From NCBI GenBank assembly GCA_025965495.1, contig JAOPWW010000050.1:1-10154 (forward strand): DNA of 10,154 bases, written 5' to 3'. Positions 5,817-10,154 of the stretch are shown here, piece after piece. The DNA is from Frankiales bacterium. Lineage in GTDB: Bacteria > Actinomycetota > Actinomycetes > Mycobacteriales > SCTD01. The translations under genes and the position numbers were made by a program. The notes under the pieces were generated by a model that did no database searches, was not told the origin of the DNA, and saw only the letters and a program-made list of their open reading frames with translations. Position 1 is the first letter of the stretch; each line of letters begins with the position of its first letter.

Positions 5817-7634
5817 TCAGCTGCTCGTGGAGGTGCCGAGGGCCGCGGCCATCGCGCTCTTCTGCGAGCTCAGGCGGGACATGGCGGTCTCCAGCGCGGT
5901 GAACTGCGCCTTGTAGCGCTTCTCGGTCGCGGCGAGCCGGATCTCCATGTCGTCGAACTGCTTCTGCCGCGCGTCGACCTCGGCCTGCGCGCCGTCCTTG
6001 CGGCTGGTCATCAGCCCGCCGGTGTCGGCGCTGGTCTTGGCGTAGGTCGCCAGGGTGTCGGCGAAGCCGGAGAGCATCGTCGCGACGCCGTCGGGGTCCT
6101 TGGCCAGCGCTGCCGTCATGACGTCGGCCTTGAGCTCGAACTTGCCGTCGCGGGTCGTCTGGATGCCGAGCTGCGACAGCGCGCGCCACTCCCCGCTGCC
6201 CGGCGTGCTGGCCGCCTTGGAGAACAGGGTCGACGCCATCGAGCGGGCAGTGCTGTCGCCGACGAGCGGCCCGCCCGTCTGGCTCTTCACGTCGTACTTC
6301 GTGTCGGTGGCGACCTTGGTCAGGAAGGCGTTGAGCGCGTCGACGAGGGCCTTGGCCTTGTCGCCCGTGCCGCCGCTGTCGCGCGAGACCGTGACGGTGC
6401 GGGGGAGCCCGTCGGCCGGCTTGAGCGTCAGGTCCAGGGTCACGCCCGGTACGAGGTCGGTGATGGTGTTCGAGCTCCGGGTGACGGTCAGGCCGGCGAC
6501 GGTGACCTCGGCGTCCTTGGCCTCGAGCGTCTCGGTGAAGGCGCTCTGCATGACCGGGTTGCCGCCCTGGAGCAGGAGCTTGCCCTCGCTGCCCGTCGCG
6601 GTGCTGGACAGCACGAGGGTGTTCGTCGTCCCCTCCGAGACGAGGGCGGCGCCCGCGGGACTGCCCGGCACGTTCAGCATCGACTGCAGGTCGGCCAGGG
6701 TCGAGGTGTCGGTGGTGACCAGGACGTTCGCGCGGGTCGTGCCGACGCGCAGGCCGGTGCCGACCGAGAGCGTGATCCCGGAGTCGCCGAGCGACTGCGC
6801 GCGCGGGCCGGTCGACGTCGCGGACTGGGGCTCGACGGTCTTGCTGACGCCGTCGACGAGCAGCAGCGCGGCCTGTCCGGTCGCGACCGCCGTGGGCAGA
6901 CCGAGGGCGGTCGCCGCGGGGCCGCCGAGCTGGAGCGTTCGGGCCGAGCCCTCGGAGCGCGAGGAGATCTGCAGCCGGCCGCCGACGACGCTCGCGACGG
7001 CGTCAGCGCCGAGCTGGCCGTTGAGGTCGGCGAGCAGGTCGGCCGCGTCGGTGTGGGTGGGCCGCAGCGTGAGGGTGCGGGCGGTCCCGCCGTCGACGGC
7101 GAGCGTCATGCTGGTCGGGAGCGCGGCGGCACCGACGCCGGAGACGGGGGTGCCGTAGACGGTGGCGCCGCTCGAGGCGCGCGTGACCTGGACGGTGTGG
7201 ACGCCGGCGGTGGCGGCGCTCAGGTCCAGGGAGGCGGGGTCGGTCCCGGCGACGACGTAGCTGCGGCCGGCGCCGACGGTCATGGACACCGGGCCGAGCC
7301 CGGTGAGCTTCTGCTGCTGGGCGGTCGCCAGCTGCTTGACGGTGACGGCGTACTGCCCGGGGACCGCGTCGGAGGTGGCGGTCGCGGTGAGGGCGTCCTT
7401 GTCGCTGGAGGTGGCGACGGAGCCGAGCGCCTTCGCGGGCGTGCGCAGCGCCTCGGCGGCGGTCTGGAGCGCCTGCATCTTGATGCGCAGGTCGGTCCAG
7501 GACGTGACCTGCTTCTGCGCGGCCTGCTGCCGCGCGGTGATCTTGGTCTGGGGCAGGCGCTCGGCCTGCATGAGCTGGCTGACGATCCCGGCCGTGTCCA
7601 GGCCCGTCCCCATGCCGCTGATGGACAGGCCCAC
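5817..7634 (-). CDS. fliD: Flagellar filament cap protein FliD (hook-associated protein 2)
   Basis: FliD forms the cap at the filament tip that inserts incoming flagellin subunits. The 605-residue product is longer than E. coli FliD (468), with the extra length in the central surface domains. The N-terminus MGLSISGMGTGLDTAGIVSQ, continuing through LMQAERLPQ, is the FliD_N hallmark. A flagellin_IN-type segment lies at about 196-238 (AADLLADLNGQLG). FliD_C begins near 390 (ITDLVPGVTLDLTL) and includes GPLVGDSTARSM (455-466). The last 60 residues form a helical, probably coiled-coil end with EKRYKAQFTALETAMSRLSS (571-590), as in other FliD proteins. The start is the GTG at 7632-7634, which gives the conserved N-terminus and has GAGAGGA about nine bases upstream. 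The gene follows a strong hairpin after the flagellin gene, so its transcription may depend on read-through or an unrecognised promoter. Confidence 0.95.
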   Translation of the reverse strand: MGLSISGMGTGLDTAGIVSQLMQAERLPQTKITARQQAAQKQVTSWTDLRIKMQALQTAAEALRTPAKALGSVATSSDKDALTATATSDAVPGQYAVTVKQLATAQQQKLTGLGPVSMTVGAGRSYVVAGTDPASLDLSAATAGVHTVQVTRASSGATVYGTPVSGVGAAALPTSMTLAVDGGTARTLTLRPTHTDAADLLADLNGQLGADAVASVVGGRLQISSRSEGSARTLQLGGPAATALGLPTAVATGQAALLLVDGVSKTVEPQSATSTGPRAQSLGDSGITLSVGTGLRVGTTRANVLVTTDTSTLADLQSMLNVPGSPAGAALVSEGTTNTLVLSSTATGSEGKLLLQGGNPVMQSAFTETLEAKDAEVTVAGLTVTRSSNTITDLVPGVTLDLTLKPADGLPRTVTVSRDSGGTGDKAKALVDALNAFLTKVATDTKYDVKSQTGGPLVGDSTARSMASTLFSKAASTPGSGEWRALSQLGIQTTRDGKFELKADVMTAALAKDPDGVATMLSGFADTLATYAKTSADTGGLMTSRKDGAQAEVDARQKQFDDMEIRLAATEKRYKAQFTALETAMSRLSSQKSAMAAALGTSTSS

Positions 7635-7707
7635 GGGGTCACGTCCTCTCGGTCGAGCGGTAGGTGCGGTCTGAGCGGGAGCAGTGGGAGGTGCGGGAGC
7701 CCGACGA

Positions 7708-7739
7708 GCCCGGTGAGGACCGTGTGGTCCTCACCGGGC
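7708..7739 (-). terminator. Strong hairpin between the first flagellin gene and fliD
   Basis: A perfect 14-base-pair stem (GCCCGGTGAGGACC with GGTCCTCACCGGGC) encloses a four-base loop. It lies about 50 bases after the flagellin stop and 73 bases before the fliD start. No U-tract follows, as is common for terminator-like hairpins in high-GC actinobacteria. It may end most flagellin transcripts, lowering fliD expression, or act as a 3' stabilising stem. Confidence 0.7.
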
Positions 7740-7743
7740 GTCG

Positions 7744-7784
7744 GCAGGGGTCGTCGACGGACCCCTGCTGGAGGCAGGGGGGTC
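7744..7784. repeat. Three complementary segments able to form two competing hairpins
   Basis: On the plus strand, segment A is GCAGGGGTC (7744-7752), B is GACCCCTGC (7760-7768) and C is GCAGGGGGGTC (7774-7784). B can pair with A (nine pairs, seven-base loop) or with C (GCAGGGG to CCCCTGC, seven pairs, five-base loop), but not both. In the transcript C comes first, directly after the flagellin stop codon, then B, then A, then the strong hairpin at 7708-7739. Confidence 0.6.
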
Positions 7785-7787
7785 GTA

Positions 7788-8597
7788 CTACTGCAGGAGC
7801 TTCAGGACGCCCTGGCTGCTCTGGTTGGCCTGGGCGAGCATCGCGGTACCGGCCTGCGCGAGGATGGAGTTGCGCGACTGGGTCGTCATCTCCTGCGCCA
7901 TGTCGGTGTCGCGGATGCGGGACTCGGACGCGGACAGGTTCTCCACGGCCACACCCAGGTTGGCGATGGTGTGCTCCATGCGGTTCTGGAACGCACCGAG
8001 GTCACCACGAGCGGCGGACACGTTCTGGATCTGCGCGTCCACGTCCGTCAGCGTGCCGGTGCCGGCGCCGGTGAGGCCGTCCAGCGCCGTCTTGACGGCG
8101 GCGAGGTCGAGGGTGACGCCGAGGGTGACGGTCTCACCCTGGTTGGCGCCGACCTGGAACTGGCCGCTGTAGGTGCCGTTGAGCAGCGTCTGGCCGTTGA
8201 ACTTGGCCGTGTCGCCGATGCGGCCGATCTCCGCACCGAGCGAGCTGATCTCGGCGTCGATGGCCGAGGAGGCCGTCGAGCTGTTGCCGCCCGTGTTCTG
8301 CTTCTGGACGGTCAGGTCACGCACGCGCTGCAGGATCGAGGTGACCTCGTTCAGGGCGCCCTCTGCGGTCTGGGCGACCGAGATGGAGTCCTGAGCGTTG
8401 CGGGTGGCGACCTTGAGGCCACCGACCTGGGCGCGCAGCGCCTCGCTGTTGACCAGGCCGGCAGCGTCGTCCGCTGCCCGGTTGATGCGCAGGCCGCTCG
8501 ACAGCTTCTCGAGCGACTTGTTGCTGGCCGCGTCCGTCGCCGTGAGGTTCCGGTAGGAGTTCATGGCGGCGATGTTGGTGTTGACGCGAAGAGACAT
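7788..8597 (-). CDS. fliC: Flagellin, copy 1 (second in transcription order)
   Basis: This is the main structural protein of the filament, secreted by the flagellar export system and polymerised under the FliD cap. The 269-residue protein consists of the conserved D0/D1 ends with a short middle. N-terminal landmarks are MSLRVNTNIAAMN, LEKLSSGLRINRAADDAAGL (29-48) and LQRVRDLTVQ (89-98). C-terminal landmarks are NRMEHTIANLGVAVENLSAS (205-224), ESRIRDTDMAQEM and a closing helix with AMLAQANQSSQGVL. There is no D2/D3 insertion, so the middle (about 141-190) is all that separates the two conserved ends. I place the start at the ATG at 8595-8597, with GGAG seven bases upstream, and reject an in-frame ATG 15 codons earlier because flagellins begin MxxxVNTN. 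It is about 89 percent identical to the neighbouring copy (about 240 of 269 by eye). The symbol is used generically. Confidence 0.97.
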   Translation of the reverse strand: MSLRVNTNIAAMNSYRNLTATDAASNKSLEKLSSGLRINRAADDAAGLVNSEALRAQVGGLKVATRNAQDSISVAQTAEGALNEVTSILQRVRDLTVQKQNTGGNSSTASSAIDAEISSLGAEIGRIGDTAKFNGQTLLNGTYSGQFQVGANQGETVTLGVTLDLAAVKTALDGLTGAGTGTLTDVDAQIQNVSAARGDLGAFQNRMEHTIANLGVAVENLSASESRIRDTDMAQEMTTQSRNSILAQAGTAMLAQANQSSQGVLKLLQ

Positions 8598-8660
8598 GGT
8601 GGAGCTCCGTCCGTGGAGTGGTGAGGTCGTGCTGCCCGGCATCCGTGCTGGGCACAGTCC

Positions 8661-8687
8661 TCATCGGACCCCCTCGCCGGTCTGTGA
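8661..8687 (-). promoter_or_regulatory. Sigma-28/WhiG-like promoter for flagellin copy 1
   Basis: In the transcribed sense this reads TCAC, a 15-base spacer, then TCCGATGA, against the known sigma-28/WhiG consensus TAAA-N15-GCCGATAA. The -10 keeps CCGAT and the final A, while the -35 is weak. The predicted leader is roughly 55-60 bases. The equivalent site upstream of the other flagellin has the same spacing, which strengthens the call. Confidence 0.55.
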
Positions 8688-8721
8688 GGCACCCGAGCGG
8701 GTGAAGCTCCCCGGACGCGCG

Positions 8722-8754
8722 AGAGGCCGGTCCCCATGACGGGGACCGGCCTCT
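8722..8754 (-). terminator. Perfect 14-base-pair hairpin after flagellin copy 2
   Basis: AGAGGCCGGTCCCC pairs exactly with GGGGACCGGCCTCT around a five-base loop, about 50 bases after the flagellin stop at 8806 and upstream of the promoter candidate for the next flagellin. There is no U-run. It most likely ends the flagellin 2 transcript, making the two flagellin genes separate units. Confidence 0.75.
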
Positions 8755-8805
8755 GCGAGCGGTGGTGCGGGCCGGCTGCGGGGGGTCCCGAGCCGGTCGG
8801 GCGGA

Positions 8806-9618
8806 CTAGCCGCGGAGCAGGGACAGCACGCCCTGGCTGCTCTGGTTGGCCTGCGCGAGCATCGCGGTGCCGGCCTGCGACAGGATCTGGCTCTTGGAGA
8901 AGGACGTCATCTCCTGGGCCATGTCGGTGTCGCGGATGCGGGACTCGGACGCGGACAGGTTCTCCACGGCCACGCCCAGGTTGGCGATGGTGTGCTCCAT
9001 GCGGTTCTGGAACGCACCGAGGTCACCACGGGAGGCCGACACGTTGGAGATCTGCGCGTCGACGTCCGTGAGGGTGCCGGTGCCGGCGCCGACGAGGCTG
9101 TCGACGGCGGTCTTCACGGCGGCGAGGTCCAGGGTGACGCTCAGGCTGACGTTCTCGCCCTGGTTCGCGCCGACCTGGAACTGGCCGCTGTAGGACCCGT
9201 TCAGCAGCGTCTGGCCGTTGAACTTCGTGGTGTCGCCGATGCGACCGATCTCCGCACCGAGCGAGCTGATCTCGGCGTCGATGGCCGAGGAGGCGGTGGA
9301 GCTGTTGCCGCCGCTGTTCTGCTTCTGGACGGTCAGGTCGCGGACGCGCTGCAGGATCGAGGTCACCTCGTTCAGCGTGCCCTCAGCGGTCTGCGCGACC
9401 GAGATGCCGTCCTGGGCGTTGCGGGTGGCGACCTTGAGGCCACCCACCTGGCTGCGGAGCGCCTCGCTGTTGACGAGACCGGCAGCGTCGTCGGCCGCCC
9501 GGTTGATCCGCAGGCCGCTGGACAGCTTCTCGAGCGACTTGTTGGTCGAGCCCTCCGTGACCGTGAGGTTGCGGTAGGCGTTCATGGCAGCGACGTTGGT
9601 GTTGACGCGCAGAGACAT
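8806..9618 (-). CDS. fliC: Flagellin, copy 2 (first in transcription order)
   Basis: This is a second filament subunit gene, a close paralogue of the one downstream. The 270-residue product has the same layout: MSLRVNTNVAAMN, the SSGLRINRAADDAAGL motif, LQRVRDLTVQ (89-98), FNGQTLLNG, and the C-terminal NRMEHTIANLGVAVENLSAS and MLAQANQSSQGVL segments. About 29 substitutions separate the two proteins. They cluster at residues 20-25, in the short middle domain (about 155-195) and near residues 239-247 (TSFSKSQILS here against TTQSRNSILA), and the last residues are LLRG instead of LLQ. The ATG at 9616-9618 has AGGAAGG about ten bases upstream. The gene has the best sigma-28-like promoter in the window and its own terminator hairpin. 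Whether both copies are used in one filament or expressed differently cannot be told from sequence. Confidence 0.97.
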   Translation of the reverse strand: MSLRVNTNVAAMNAYRNLTVTEGSTNKSLEKLSSGLRINRAADDAAGLVNSEALRSQVGGLKVATRNAQDGISVAQTAEGTLNEVTSILQRVRDLTVQKQNSGGNSSTASSAIDAEISSLGAEIGRIGDTTKFNGQTLLNGSYSGQFQVGANQGENVSLSVTLDLAAVKTAVDSLVGAGTGTLTDVDAQISNVSASRGDLGAFQNRMEHTIANLGVAVENLSASESRIRDTDMAQEMTSFSKSQILSQAGTAMLAQANQSSQGVLSLLRG

Positions 9619-9681
9619 GGTGGGGGCCCCTTCCTGGGGTTCTACTAGTCGTTCGCCTCACGTCCTTGCGAGGCAAGACTG

Positions 9682-9708
9682 GTATCGGGCCCACCACGGC
9701 CGGGTGTA
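9682..9708 (-). promoter_or_regulatory. Sigma-28/WhiG-like promoter for flagellin copy 2
   Basis: In the transcribed sense this reads TACA, a 15-base spacer, then CCCGATAC, matching TAAA-N15-GCCGATAA at three of four and six of eight positions with the canonical spacer. The predicted leader is about 57 bases. A small hairpin, CTTGC-CTC-GCAAG (9665-9677), lies around the expected transcription start. This is the most convincing promoter in the window and fits late-class flagellin control by a FliA-type sigma factor encoded elsewhere. Confidence 0.7.
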
Positions 9709-9716
9709 GTCGGAGC

Positions 9717-9746
9717 GGACCGGTCTACCCGGTCGGGTAGGGGTCC
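9717..9746 (-). terminator. Hairpin after the TPR-like gene
   Basis: GGACC/GGTCC and CTACCC/GGGTAG stems are separated by a small 3/1 internal loop and closed by a four-base loop, starting about ten bases after the stop codon at 9757. It lies just upstream of the flagellin 2 promoter, so it would insulate that promoter from upstream transcription. There is no U-tract. Confidence 0.5.
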
Positions 9747-9756
9747 CCCTCGCGGG

Positions 9757-10154
9757 TCAGACGACCAGTCCGAGCGTCGAGGCGAGCCCGTCGACGGTGC
9801 TCCTGAGCGTGGGGGGCACCTCCTGGACGCTGTCGAGCAGCGTCTGCGCGGTGTCCCGGTCGCCGGCCGCCGCAGCCAGGGCGACGACGACGAGCAGGTC
9901 CCCGAGCTCCAGCGCCCCGACGTCGAGGCCCTCGACGGCGGTCAGCGCCTGCTCCGTCCGGCCCAGCTGCAGCAGGCACCGGGCGGTCGCGACCTGGACG
10001 GCGGGGGAGCCGGGGACGCGCGACCAGAGGTCGAGCGCCGCGGCCGGGTCGGTGTCCTCGAGGGCCAGCGCGGCCTGCGCGACCGCAGCCGGGTCGTGTC
10101 CCTGCAGGACCTGGTCGAGCCGCTGGGCGTGCACCGCGCCGGGGGTGTGCGCCT
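9757..10154 (-). CDS. C-terminal part of a TPR-like helical-repeat protein (runs off the right edge)
   Basis: The open frame has no stop up to the window edge, so the true start is probably upstream. The GTG at 10132-10134 is an internal candidate only. The visible part, about 132 residues, is Ala/Leu-rich and reads as paired helices: PAAVAQAALALEDTDPAAAL, LWSRVPGSPAVQVATARCLL with QLGRTEQALTAVEGL, then DLLVVVALAAAAGDRDTAQT. The alternation of small and large hydrophobic residues and the LGRTEQAL and AGDRDTAQ turns resemble tetratricopeptide-type repeats. There is no catalytic motif in the visible portion. Proteins with such tails near flagellin genes include TPR-containing glycosyltransferases and assembly factors, but nothing here shows which. 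The frame and composition support a real gene; the function is not recognised. Confidence 0.7.
   Translation of the reverse strand, partial: AHTPGAVHAQRLDQVLQGHDPAAVAQAALALEDTDPAAALDLWSRVPGSPAVQVATARCLLQLGRTEQALTAVEGLDVGALELGDLLVVVALAAAAGDRDTAQTLLDSVQEVPPTLRSTVDGLASTLGLVV

Noticed and set aside
7644..7673. A possible sigma-28-type promoter for fliD (CTCA followed by ACCGAGAG)
   Set aside because: The spacer would be 17 bases rather than 15, the -10 lacks the CGAT core, and it would overlap the ribosome-binding site, leaving almost no leader.
5721..8624. A 967-codon open frame on the plus strand running opposite fliD and flagellin copy 1
   Set aside because: It is antisense to clearly recognised genes, rich in Gly, Arg, Ala and Val as expected from mirrored high-GC codons, and has no recognisable motif. 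The same holds for the long plus-strand frames at 421-2259, 1668-2759 and 2705-3766.
8598..8642. In-frame ATG 15 codons upstream of flagellin copy 1
   Set aside because: Flagellins start at the MSLRVNTN sequence, the second copy has no equivalent extension, and the internal ATG has a better ribosome-binding site.

Overview
This window is part of a flagellar biosynthesis locus from a very GC-rich bacterium, most likely a motile actinobacterium (Actinomycetota). The support is heavy G/C use at third codon positions, frequent GTG starts, short flagellins of about 270 residues with no D2/D3 insertion, and the gene order itself. No gene fixes the genus, so I do not name one. Every convincing gene lies on the minus strand, so transcription runs from high to low coordinates.

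In transcription order the window holds: the C-terminal part of a TPR-like protein (9757-10154, enters from the right edge); two tandem flagellin genes (8806-9618 and 7788-8597); the filament cap gene fliD (5817-7634); the flagellin chaperone gene fliS (5274-5681) with a small fliT-like gene overlapping it (5008-5277); then the basal-body and export genes flgB, flgC, fliE, fliF, fliG, fliH and the start of fliI, which runs off the left edge. From flgB to fliH each gene overlaps the next by 1 or 4 bases (TGATG, ATGA or GTGA junctions), which suggests one translationally coupled operon. fliS and fliT-like are coupled in the same way. fliI is the exception, with a 52-base gap.

The regulatory layout is readable. 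Each flagellin gene has a sigma-28/WhiG-type promoter candidate upstream (T-rich -35 start, 15-base spacer, CCGAT-containing -10) and is followed by a strong perfect hairpin. This fits late-class, individually controlled flagellin transcription. No comparable promoter was found for fliD, fliS or flgB. The 221-base gap before flgB contains a stretch that can fold into a nested stem of about 19 base pairs just upstream of an excellent Shine-Dalgarno sequence.

Together the genes build the filament (two flagellins, FliD cap, FliS and FliT-like chaperones), the proximal rod (FlgB, FlgC, FliE), the MS ring (FliF), the rotor/switch ring (FliG) and the export ATPase complex (FliH, FliI). I see no mobile element, CRISPR array, tRNA or rRNA. 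No new system is evident. The most unusual points are a FliG that lacks the EHPQ motif and one canonical torque lysine, mutually exclusive hairpins after the first flagellin gene, and the possible structured flgB leader.
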